Made by a program: the position numbers and the translations under genes
Shown here: positions 19,934-28,648 of the stretch, in pieces
Layout of the letters: every line of letters begins with the position of its first letter
Position numbering within the stretch: the first letter of the stretch is position 1
Notes under the pieces: generated by a model
Told to the model about the DNA's origin: nothing
The model's input: only the letters and a program-made list of their open reading frames with translations
Database searches by the model: none
Assembly (NCBI GenBank): GCA_028821395.1
Contig: JAPPGP010000192.1
Span: 1-64,000 of the forward strand
DNA from: Defluviicoccus sp.
GTDB taxonomy: Bacteria > Pseudomonadota > Alphaproteobacteria > MPNO01
Length of the DNA stretch: 64,000 nt
Direction of reading: 5' to 3'

Positions 19934-21487
19934 ATGAACTCCGACAGCCCGCCTTTCGATTATGTCGACGGCGATCCGCGCTACCCGACCATCGTGGATG
20001 CGCTTGACGCCGCGGCGGAGCTGCGGCCGGACCGCGTCGCGCTGATCTGCGAGGACCGGCAGCTCACCTTCGCCGAGTACCGCCGCGCCGCCGCCGGCAT
20101 GGCACGGCATTTCTCCGGGCGCTACCCGCCGGGCGCCCGAGTCGCGCTGGTCATGGGCAACGGCATCGAAACCGCCGTCGCGATGATGGGCGCCTACGCC
20201 GCGCGCCTGCAGATCGCGCCGCTCAACCCGGGCTACACCGATCCCGAGCTCGCCCGGCTGATCGCCGATGTGGCGCCGGCGGCGATCGCCTGTTCCCCGG
20301 AGCTCGCCGAACGGGTGGCCGCGCTGGATGACGGCGGAACGGGGCCGGATATCCTACGCGTCGGCGCGGCGGAGCTCGACGTCTGGCGCTGGGCGGCGGA
20401 CGACACCCAGTCGCTGCCCGCCGACCGGCCGCTTCCCGAAGACCGCTGCGTGATGTTCTTCACCGGCGGCACCACCGGCCTGCCCAAGGGCGCGGAACAC
20501 GTGCACGGCTCCTATGACGCGTTCTGCCGGCAGACCCACGCGCTGTGGCGCTTCGATTTCGACCGGGACACCATCCTGAACGTCGCCCCGATGTTCCACA
20601 TCTGGGGGCACCATTTCAGCGTCGTCTTCCCGCTCTTCATCCGGGCGACGATGGTCATCGTGCCGCGCTACCGGCCCGATCTCGTCATCGCCGACCTGGT
20701 GCGTCACCGGGTCAGCGTGTTCGCCGGGGGGCCGGCGGCGATCTTCCTCGGCCTGCTCGGCTCGGAGGCGATGGCGGACGCCGATCTCGGCGCGCTGCGG
20801 TACAGCCTCGCCGGGGGCTCGCCCTGCCCGGCGGATCTCTTGGAGCGCTGGAAGGCGCGCACCGGCAACGAGATACTCGAAGGCCTCGGCATGTCGGAGG
20901 GCGCGCCGGTCTGTCTCAACCCGACCCACGGGGCGAAGAAGCGCCTGTCCGTGGGACTCCGCCCGCCGGATACCGTCATCGAGATCGTCGACCTGGAGAG
21001 CGGGACGCGCGTCCTGCCGGCGGGCGAGCGCGGCGAAATCCGGGTGCGCGGCCCCCAGTTCACCATCGGCTATCGCGGCCGGCCGGAGGAGACCGCCGAG
21101 GCGATCCGCGACGGCTGGCTCCATACCGGCGACATTGGCTATCTCGACGAGGAGGGGTATCTGTTCCTCGTCGACCGCAAGAAGGAGCTGATCCTGGTCG
21201 GCGGCTTCAACGTCTACCCGCGCGAGGTCGACGAAACGATGACCGACCACCCGGCGGTCGCCGAGGCCGCCGCGGTCGGCGTGCCCGACGACTTTCTCGG
21301 CGAGGCGGTCTGCGTGTTCGTCGCCCTGCAACCGGGCGCGTCGGCGAGCGTCGACGCCCTGCTGCGCCATGCCGAGGAGAACCTGGCCAAGTACAAGCAG
21401 CCCAAGGCCATCCACATCCTCGATGCGCTGCCCAAGAAGGGGCCGGGAAAGATCGACAAGCTCGCCCTGAAGGAAATGGCTGGCTAG
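19934..21487 (+). CDS. AMP-binding acyl-CoA ligase/synthetase
   Basis: FTGGTTGLPKGAEH, GWLHTGDIGYLDEEGYLFLVDRKKELILVGGFNVYPREVD. Confidence 0.9.
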   Translation: MNSDSPPFDYVDGDPRYPTIVDALDAAAELRPDRVALICEDRQLTFAEYRRAAAGMARHFSGRYPPGARVALVMGNGIETAVAMMGAYAARLQIAPLNPGYTDPELARLIADVAPAAIACSPELAERVAALDDGGTGPDILRVGAAELDVWRWAADDTQSLPADRPLPEDRCVMFFTGGTTGLPKGAEHVHGSYDAFCRQTHALWRFDFDRDTILNVAPMFHIWGHHFSVVFPLFIRATMVIVPRYRPDLVIADLVRHRVSVFAGGPAAIFLGLLGSEAMADADLGALRYSLAGGSPCPADLLERWKARTGNEILEGLGMSEGAPVCLNPTHGAKKRLSVGLRPPDTVIEIVDLESGTRVLPAGERGEIRVRGPQFTIGYRGRPEETAEAIRDGWLHTGDIGYLDEEGYLFLVDRKKELILVGGFNVYPREVDETMTDHPAVAEAAAVGVPDDFLGEAVCVFVALQPGASASVDALLRHAEENLAKYKQPKAIHILDALPKKGPGKIDKLALKEMAG

Positions 21488-21598
21488 TGTCCGTTTTGGG
21501 TGGAACCGCCGACGCGGCCCGAGCCGTCCTCAAATGCGCACCATTCGGGGCTGCTCAGGTTGAGGAGAGGTCGATAGGCGTCGAAAAATTCCCCTCAT

Positions 21599-21631
21599 CC
21601 CTCGTGGCCGCGAAGCGGCGTATCGAGGGAC
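21599..21631. repeat. Intergenic palindrome resembling alphaproteobacterial REP-like dispersed repeats
   Basis: TCCCTCG..GCCGC-GAA-GCGGC..CGAGGGA stem-loop preceded by CCCCTCA, between two same-strand genes. Confidence 0.5.
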
Positions 21632-21698
21632 GCCACGCCGCACGGTTCCATCTGGAACGGATACGCCCTAGCCGGGCCTGCGATTCCGGGAGACCGCG

Positions 21699-22811
21699 AT
21701 GAGCCTGTCGCTGCGATCGATCCTGGGAACCGAAGCGCTGGCCGCTTTCGAGGCCACGGGACCGGTGGCGCAGGGGCTGCCGGCGGCGGCCTACACGAGC
21801 GAGGCCTTCTTCGCGCTGGAGAACGAGCGGCTGTTCCCGGACTCGTGGGTGTTCGCGGGCCTGGCTCACGAGCTCGCCCGGACCGGCGATGCCGTGCCGG
21901 TCACCGTAGCCGGCAGGCCGGTGCTCCTGGTCCGCGATGCCGAGGGTCGGGTTCGCGCCTTTCACAACGTGTGCCGCCACCGCTGCCTCAGGCTGGTCGA
22001 CGAGCCGGGCAATCTGGGATCGAAGATCCGCTGCCCCTACCACTCGTGGACCTACGGCCTCGACGGCGCGCTGCTGCTCGCGCCCTATTTCGGGGGGCGC
22101 GAGCTGCGCGCCGCGCCGGCCGGTTTCGACCGCGAGCGATACGGGCTGGTCCCCGTGAGGTCGGCGACATGGCATGACTGGATCTTCGTCAACCTCAGCG
22201 GGACCGCGCCGCCGCTGGAGGACTTCGTCGCCCCGCTGGTCAAGCGGCTCGACGGGTTCGACCTCGTGGAGCTCCGCCATCTGGTCACCATCGACCTGGG
22301 CGAGGTGGCGGCGAACTGGAAGCTGCTGATCGAGAACTTCATCGAGCCCTACCACGTCCAGTTCGTGCACCCGACGACCACCGAGCAACCGCTCGCCGAC
22401 CATTACACGATCGTCGATCCCGGCTGTCTGGGGTGCGCGGTGGACGTGTCCCGCGACGCGAAACGGGAAGACACGCTGTCGGCGGATTCCCGCTACCTGA
22501 CTCTGTTTCCCAACTTCGTGCTCGGGCTCTACCTCCCCGACCAGGTTGGCGTGCACCTGAACATCCCGATGGCGCCGGGCCGCACCCGCCAGCGCCGCGC
22601 TATCTACCGCCTCGGGCCGGGCCCGGTCTCCGCCGAGGACACCGAGCGCCTGGTCCGGCTGTGGCGCGACGTGCATCGCGAGGACCGGGACATCTGCGAA
22701 CGGCTCCAGACCGGACGCGCGTCGGATGCCGCGGGGGGCGGGGTGCTCTCCCCGGTGTGGGAAGACTCGGTGCGCAGCTTCCAGGAGCTCGTGGTGGAGC
22801 GCCTCAAGTAG
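21699..22811 (+). CDS. Rieske [2Fe-2S] oxygenase alpha subunit
   Basis: CRHRCLRLVDEPGNLGSKIRCPYHSW Rieske motif and ENFIEPYHVQFVHP mononuclear Fe region. Confidence 0.88.
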   Translation: MSLSLRSILGTEALAAFEATGPVAQGLPAAAYTSEAFFALENERLFPDSWVFAGLAHELARTGDAVPVTVAGRPVLLVRDAEGRVRAFHNVCRHRCLRLVDEPGNLGSKIRCPYHSWTYGLDGALLLAPYFGGRELRAAPAGFDRERYGLVPVRSATWHDWIFVNLSGTAPPLEDFVAPLVKRLDGFDLVELRHLVTIDLGEVAANWKLLIENFIEPYHVQFVHPTTTEQPLADHYTIVDPGCLGCAVDVSRDAKREDTLSADSRYLTLFPNFVLGLYLPDQVGVHLNIPMAPGRTRQRRAIYRLGPGPVSAEDTERLVRLWRDVHREDRDICERLQTGRASDAAGGGVLSPVWEDSVRSFQELVVERLK

Positions 22812-22841
22812 ACGTGGGTCTTGCCGGCCCTCGCGGCCCCG

Positions 22842-24044
22842 TCACTTGCGCACGATGTTGTGCTCCGGCCCGTAGGGAAACCGGGTGATGTCCTCGGCCC
22901 CGTCCTCGGTCACCACCAGAATGTCGTGCTCGCGATAGCCGCCGGCGCCGGGGCGGCCCTCGGGGATCATGATCATCGGCTCCATCGACACCACCATGTC
23001 GGGCTGGAGCACAGTCGTCACGTCCTCGCGCAGCTCGAGCCCCGCCTCGCGGCCGTAGTAGTGGCAGAGCACGCCGAAGCTGTGGCCGTATCCGAAGGTC
23101 CGGTTCTCCAGCAGGCCGTGACGCGCATAGATCCGGTTGAGCTCCGCCGCGATGTCGCAGCAGCGCGCCCCCGGCCGGATCAGGCCGATCCCCGCCTCGT
23201 GCACCTCGACGTTGATCTTCCAGAGGCGAAGGTGCTCGTCCGAGCACTCTTCCGCGAACAGGGTCCGCTCGAGCGCCGTGTAGTAGCCCGCCGGCATCGG
23301 AAAGCAGTTGAGGCTCAGGATGTCGCCGCGCTCGATCCTGCGCGAGGTGACCGGGTTGTGGGCTCCGTCGGTGTTGATGCCGGACTGGAACCAGGTCCAT
23401 GTGTCCATCAGCTCGACATGCGGCTGGCTGTTGCCGATCTCGCGCACCATCGCCCCTGTGGCATGCAGGGCCACCTCGTATTCGGGCACGCCGACGGCGA
23501 TCGCTTCCACGCAGGCCGCGCCGCCGATGTCGGCAATGCGCGCGCTCTCGCGGATCCAGGCGATCTCCTCCGCGGACTTGACCATGCGCATGCGCATGGC
23601 CGCCTTGCCCACATCGACCAGCTCCGCGCTCGGCAGCGCGCCCTGCAGCTTGCGCAGGTTCTCGACGGTGACGTGGTCGAACTCGATCCCGACCCGCGAT
23701 CCGTCCGGGATCAGGCTTTTCACGGCGGCGAAGAAGTTGTCCCGGTGCCAGTCGGTGTAGGCGACGTTGTCCCCGAACGTGCGCCGCCAGGGCTGGCCGC
23801 CGTCGATATTGGCCGAGATCGTGGTCTGTCCCTCCTGGCCGACCACCAGCCCGTAATTGCGCCCGAAGGCGCAGTAGAGGAAATCGCTGAAATAGGCGAT
23901 GTTGTGATGCGAGGTGAACAGGCAGACATCGACCTGTCTCTCCGCCATGTGTGCGCGCAGCGCCTCCAGGCGGCGGTTCATCTCTGCGTCGGAGAAGGTG
24001 GGCGCGACCTTCGCGCCGTTCCGGATCCTCTTGAGTTGCTCCAT
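22842..24044 (-). CDS. M24-family metallopeptidase (Xaa-Pro aminopeptidase/creatinase-like)
   Basis: GHSFGVLCHYYGREAGLEL, EPMIMIPEGRPGAGGYREHDILVVTEDG; 400 aa. Confidence 0.85.
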   Translation of the reverse strand: MEQLKRIRNGAKVAPTFSDAEMNRRLEALRAHMAERQVDVCLFTSHHNIAYFSDFLYCAFGRNYGLVVGQEGQTTISANIDGGQPWRRTFGDNVAYTDWHRDNFFAAVKSLIPDGSRVGIEFDHVTVENLRKLQGALPSAELVDVGKAAMRMRMVKSAEEIAWIRESARIADIGGAACVEAIAVGVPEYEVALHATGAMVREIGNSQPHVELMDTWTWFQSGINTDGAHNPVTSRRIERGDILSLNCFPMPAGYYTALERTLFAEECSDEHLRLWKINVEVHEAGIGLIRPGARCCDIAAELNRIYARHGLLENRTFGYGHSFGVLCHYYGREAGLELREDVTTVLQPDMVVSMEPMIMIPEGRPGAGGYREHDILVVTEDGAEDITRFPYGPEHNIVRK

Positions 24045-24069
24045 TGCCGTCGCTCCTTCGCGGGGCCGC

Positions 24070-24921
24070 TCAGCGTGGCGCGATGCCGCGCAGCCGCTCG
24101 CCGCGCCGGCGCAGCAGCTCCAGCGTCGTGAGCAGCAGGATCGAGACCCCGACGAGCAGCGTTGCCACGGCGAGAATGGTGGGGCGGATCTCTTCCCGGA
24201 TGCCGGAGAACATCTTCCACGGGATGGTGCGCTGTTCCACCGAACCGACGAACAGCACCACCACCACCTCGTCGAAGGAGGTGATGAAGGCGAACAGCGC
24301 CCCGGATACGACGCCAGGCAGGATCAGCGGCATCGTCACCCTGAAAAAGGTCTGCACCGGGCTGGCGCCGAGGCTGGCCGCGGCCCGGGTCAGGGAATGA
24401 TCGAACCCGACCAGCGTCGCCGTGACGGTGATCAGCACGAACGGGGTGCCGAGCGCGGCGTGCGCGACGATCACGCCCAGATGCGTCGAGGAGATCCCGA
24501 TGCGGGTGTAGAAGAAGTACATGCCCGTCGCCGAGATGATCAGCGGCACGATCATCGGCGAAATCAGCACCGCCATGATGCCGGTCTTGAAGGGCATCTC
24601 GGAGCGGCTCAGCCCGAGCGCGGCGAGCGTGCCCAGAAAGGTCGAGATCAGCGTCGCGAAGACCGCGATGACAAGGCTGTTCTGGACCGCTTGCTGCCAT
24701 GAATCCTCGGCGAAGAACTCACGATACCACTTGGTGCTGTAACCGGCCGGGTCGAGGGACAGCATCTCCGGGGTGAAGGTGAAATACGGCAGCTCGTTGA
24801 AGCTCAACGGGACGATCACGAATATCGGCCCGATCAGGAACACGAAGATCGCGGCGCAGATGACCCGATAGGCGTAATGCCATGCCTTCTCCGCCGGGGA
24901 TGCGTAGGGGGGCGGAGGCAT
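24070..24921 (-). CDS. potC: Polyamine-type ABC transporter permease (PotC-like)
   Basis: RAAASLGASPVQTFFRVTMPLILPGVVSGALFAFITSFDEVVVVLF. Confidence 0.87.
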   Translation of the reverse strand: MPPPPYASPAEKAWHYAYRVICAAIFVFLIGPIFVIVPLSFNELPYFTFTPEMLSLDPAGYSTKWYREFFAEDSWQQAVQNSLVIAVFATLISTFLGTLAALGLSRSEMPFKTGIMAVLISPMIVPLIISATGMYFFYTRIGISSTHLGVIVAHAALGTPFVLITVTATLVGFDHSLTRAAASLGASPVQTFFRVTMPLILPGVVSGALFAFITSFDEVVVVLFVGSVEQRTIPWKMFSGIREEIRPTILAVATLLVGVSILLLTTLELLRRRGERLRGIAPR

Positions 24922-24925
24922 CGGC

Positions 24926-26188
24926 TCAGCCGAGCTTCATGTTGTCGATGCCCACGATCCGGTCGTAGAGCAGATAGAGCGCCAGCACCAGGCCGAGCAG
25001 AAGGACCCCCAGCGCGGCCGCGAGACCCCAGTTCAGGGTCTCGCTCACATGGATGGCGATGAAATTGGAGATGAACGTCCCGGTGCGCCCGCCGACCAGC
25101 GCCGGCGTGATGTAGTAGCCGATGGAGAGAATGAACACCATGATGCAGCCGGCGCCGACGCCGGAGACCGTGTTCGGCATGTACACCCTGACGAAGGCGG
25201 TGAAGGGCGTCGCGCCGAGCGAGCGGGCGGCGCGCATCAGGGACGGAGGAATCGTCTTCATCACCGAGTAGAGCGGCAGGATCATGAAGGGCAGCAGGAT
25301 GTGAACCATCGCCACGAAGGTGCCGAACTTGTTGTGGATCATCTGCAGCCGCCCGTCCTCCGAGATCACCCCGGCGAAGACCAGCAGGTCGTTCAGCACG
25401 CCCTCGGTCTGCAGGAGCGCGATCCATGAGGTGGTCCGCACCAGGAGCGACGTCCAGAACGGCAACAGGACGAGGATCATCAGCAGGTTGCTCACCCTGA
25501 GCGGCAGCGTGGCCAGGAGGTAGGCGACCGGGTAGGCGAGCAGCAGGCAGAGCACGGTGATCAGCCCGCTCATCCACAGGGTCCGGTAGAACAGCGTCAG
25601 GTAGATGCGGCGCGGCTCCGGCTGTCTGACCAGCTCGCCGCGGTCGTTCAGGCTGAGATCGACCGCGGCGAGGAAGTAGGCGCCGGTCAGCGCACCCGAC
25701 TCGCGGTGGATCAGGCGCCACACGTTGATGTCCGCCCAGCGCTTGTCGATCCCGATCAATGAATCGCGCCAGGACGGCCCGGTTATCCGCTTCGCCCGCC
25801 TGCCCGATTTGCGGAACAGGCTCGACATGCCCGGCTTCTCGTAGTTCAGCCGGCGGGCCGCGCGGCCCAGCGTCCGCTCCTTCGCGGCCGCCTGCATGTC
25901 GCGAACCAGGGCTTCGAACACCGTCTCATCCGGCAGCTCCGTTCCGTCGGCGTCCCAGCCCTGGATGGCGAGCGCCGTGCGCGGCAGGACCGACTCGACG
26001 ATCCGGTTGTCGACGCTGCGGAACAGCATGTCGCCGATCGGCAGCAGGAACGCAACCAGGAGAAAGCCCAGCAGGGGCAGGACCAGCAACGTCGCCCGGA
26101 GCCGGCTGCGCACCAGCGCTTTCTGAAGGCTGAGCTTCAGCGGCAGGCCGTCGGCCGTGCGCATCACCTCATCCGTCGTCGTCGACAT
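24926..26188 (-). CDS. potB: Polyamine-type ABC transporter permease (PotB-like) with long N-proximal insertion
   Basis: RAARSLGATPFTAFVRVYMPNTVSGVGAG; about 150-residue non-membrane insertion between the first and second membrane helices. Confidence 0.85.
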   Translation of the reverse strand: MSTTTDEVMRTADGLPLKLSLQKALVRSRLRATLLVLPLLGFLLVAFLLPIGDMLFRSVDNRIVESVLPRTALAIQGWDADGTELPDETVFEALVRDMQAAAKERTLGRAARRLNYEKPGMSSLFRKSGRRAKRITGPSWRDSLIGIDKRWADINVWRLIHRESGALTGAYFLAAVDLSLNDRGELVRQPEPRRIYLTLFYRTLWMSGLITVLCLLLAYPVAYLLATLPLRVSNLLMILVLLPFWTSLLVRTTSWIALLQTEGVLNDLLVFAGVISEDGRLQMIHNKFGTFVAMVHILLPFMILPLYSVMKTIPPSLMRAARSLGATPFTAFVRVYMPNTVSGVGAGCIMVFILSIGYYITPALVGGRTGTFISNFIAIHVSETLNWGLAAALGVLLLGLVLALYLLYDRIVGIDNMKLG

Positions 26189-26228
26189 GCTGACGCGCCA
26201 GTTGCCGGGCCGGGAGGAGAGGATGGCC

Positions 26229-26256
26229 GGGCGGGGGGCTCGCAAGCCTCCCGCCC
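26229..26256 (-). terminator. Intercistronic stem-loop between potD-like and potB-like genes
   Basis: 12-nt arms GGGCGGGGGGCT / AGCCTCCCGCCC (one mismatch), 4-nt loop. Confidence 0.5.
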
Positions 26257-26269
26257 AACCGAGAGGACC

Positions 26270-27373
26270 TTACTTGGCGAGCCAGGCGTTGAAGCGCTCG
26301 TCGAGCTCCGCACGATGGTCCGCCCACCAGACATAGTCGAAGATCAGGATGGTCTTCGCGTTCTTGGGGTTTGTCGGCATGTGCGGCTTCATGTCGATGC
26401 CGAGCTTGGCGTGCTTGCCCACCAGCGCGATGGAGGAGTTGCGCGCCGGTCCGTAGGAGATGAACTTCGCCTGGTCGGCCAGCCGTTGCGTATCGGTGGC
26501 GAAGTGCAGGTACTTCTTGATCGCCGGGAGCTTCTTGGCGCCCTTGGGTACCACCCAACCGTCCAGATCGAACGCCTGCCAGTCCCACAACATGGCGATC
26601 GGCTGCTTCTTCTCGACGATCGCCGAGAACAGGCGGCCGTTATAGGCCGAGGCGATGACGACTTCGCCGTCCGCCAGGAGCTGCGGCGGCTGCGCGCCCT
26701 TGGTCCACCAGACGACATGGTCCTTGATGGTGTCGAGCTTGGCGAATGCCCGCGTCACGCCCTCCGGCGTGGCCAGCACCTTGTACACGTCCTTGCCCGG
26801 AACGCCGTCGGCGATCAGCGCCCATTCCAGGTTGGCGATCGGCTTCTTTTCCAGCGCCCGCTTGCCGGGGAAGGTCTTGAGGTCGAACACGTCCGCGATG
26901 GTCGACGGCTGCCTGCCCTTGAAGGCGTCGGTGCGGTAGCCGAAGGTCGTCGAGTAGACGATCTGCGGGATGAAGCAGTTGGTCCCGCCGATGGTGAGCG
27001 TGCCCTCGATGAAGTCCTTGGACGCCGGCGTGCCGTCCGGCGCGGCTGCCAGCCAGCTATCCGGCTCGACGGGCTCGAGCAGCCCCTCGTCGCAGGCGAC
27101 GATCGCATCGGCGGCCACCATGTCGACGATATCCCAGGTCACCTTGCCGGACTCGACCTGGGCCCTCAGCTTGGCGAGACCCTCGGCGGCCGAATCGTCG
27201 CTGATGATCTTCACGCCCGGGTTCGCGGCCATGTAGGGGTCGTGGTAGGCGTTCTGCTGGCTCGCCGTATAGGCGCCGCCCCAGGACACGATGGTCAGGT
27301 TTTGCGCGTGCGCGCCGCCGGCCGTCAGCGCGAGGGCGGCCGCCGCCGCCAGGGGTTTGAATGCGTGTTTCAT
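26270..27373 (-). CDS. potD: Polyamine-type ABC transporter substrate-binding protein (PotD-like)
   Basis: Signal peptide MKHAFKPLAAAAALALTAGGAHA; NLTIVSWGGAYTASQQNAYHDPY. Confidence 0.87.
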   Translation of the reverse strand: MKHAFKPLAAAAALALTAGGAHAQNLTIVSWGGAYTASQQNAYHDPYMAANPGVKIISDDSAAEGLAKLRAQVESGKVTWDIVDMVAADAIVACDEGLLEPVEPDSWLAAAPDGTPASKDFIEGTLTIGGTNCFIPQIVYSTTFGYRTDAFKGRQPSTIADVFDLKTFPGKRALEKKPIANLEWALIADGVPGKDVYKVLATPEGVTRAFAKLDTIKDHVVWWTKGAQPPQLLADGEVVIASAYNGRLFSAIVEKKQPIAMLWDWQAFDLDGWVVPKGAKKLPAIKKYLHFATDTQRLADQAKFISYGPARNSSIALVGKHAKLGIDMKPHMPTNPKNAKTILIFDYVWWADHRAELDERFNAWLAK

Positions 27374-27436
27374 TGGGCATCTCCCTCTTGGTAGTCCCGC
27401 CGGACCGGGCCCTCCGGTCCCGACGCAAATGCCGCG

Positions 27437-28552
27437 CTATCCGGGCGCGGACTCCGTTCCGGGCGCATCGAGCGCCCGGCAGTCTTCCGCCGACCAGCCG
27501 AGGCGAACCCGCGCGCCTTCGCGCAGCGACGCGTGCCCCTGGGCGTTCGGCACCTTGACGATGAAAGCGTCGTTGCCGGCGACGGTGAGGCGGGCGCGGA
27601 TGTGGTCGCCGAGATAGATCAGCTCCTCGACGCGGCCGCTGACGAGGTTGTCCGCCGCCTCCCCGTTGGGGTCGATGGCGATCCGTTCGGGGCGGAGCGA
27701 CAGGGTCGTGGGCTCCCTTTCGCCGTCCACGTTCACCTTGAGCGCGCGCACAGTCTCCCCGTCGTCGAGCGCCACCCGGCAGAACTCGCCCTGTACCGAT
27801 TCGACTGTGCCTTGCAGGCGGTTGTTCTCGCCGATGAACTGCGCGACGAAGCAGTTCTCGGGCTCCTCGTAGAGGACGCTCGGGGCCGCCAGCTGCTGGA
27901 TGACGCCGTCGTTGAAGACCGCGATCCGGCTCGACATGGTGAGCGCCTCGGTCTGGTCGTGGGTGACGTAGATCACCGTCACGCCGAGATTCTCGTGGAT
28001 GTGCTTGATCTCGTACTGCATTTCCTCGCGCAGGTTCTTGTCCAGCGCGCCGAGCGGCTCGTCCATGAGGATCAGCGCCGGCTCGAACACCAGCGCCCGC
28101 GCCACGGCCACGCGCTGCTGCTGGCCGCCGGAGAGCTGCGCCGGGCGCCGGCCGCCGAACCCCGACAACCGGACCATGTCGAGCGCCCGCCCGACCCTGG
28201 CCTGGATGTCCGCCCTGGACAGCCTGCGCACCTGCAGTGGGAATGCCAGGTTCTCCGCCACCGTCATGTGCGGGAACAGGGCGTAGTTCTGGAACACCAT
28301 GCCGATATCGCGCCGGTGCGGGGCCACGTTGTTGATCGGCCTGCCGTTGAGATAGATCTCGCCATGCGTCGCGGGCTCGAACCCGGCAAGCATCATCAGG
28401 CAGGTCGTCTTGCCAGAGCCCGACGGCCCCAGCATGGTCAGGAACTCCCCGGCCTCGATCTCCAGGTTGAGATCCTTGATGACCAGCGTCTCGCCGTCAT
28501 AGCTCTTCTGAACCCTGTCGAACCGGACGACGCTGGATCCGCTGTCGATCAT
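27437..28552 (-). CDS. potA: Polyamine-type ABC transporter ATP-binding protein (PotA-like) with TOBE domain
   Basis: [45 protein letters not shown]-terminal TOBE_2-like region. Confidence 0.9.
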   Translation of the reverse strand: MIDSGSSVVRFDRVQKSYDGETLVIKDLNLEIEAGEFLTMLGPSGSGKTTCLMMLAGFEPATHGEIYLNGRPINNVAPHRRDIGMVFQNYALFPHMTVAENLAFPLQVRRLSRADIQARVGRALDMVRLSGFGGRRPAQLSGGQQQRVAVARALVFEPALILMDEPLGALDKNLREEMQYEIKHIHENLGVTVIYVTHDQTEALTMSSRIAVFNDGVIQQLAAPSVLYEEPENCFVAQFIGENNRLQGTVESVQGEFCRVALDDGETVRALKVNVDGEREPTTLSLRPERIAIDPNGEAADNLVSGRVEELIYLGDHIRARLTVAGNDAFIVKVPNAQGHASLREGARVRLGWSAEDCRALDAPGTESAPG

Positions 28553-28648
28553 TTGGCCGCGTGACCCCCGACCCATCTGCCGGCCCGACGATCCTGATCC
28601 GGATTTCTCGCCTCTGTCATGGCCTGCCCGGAACGGCACCGTTTCCGG

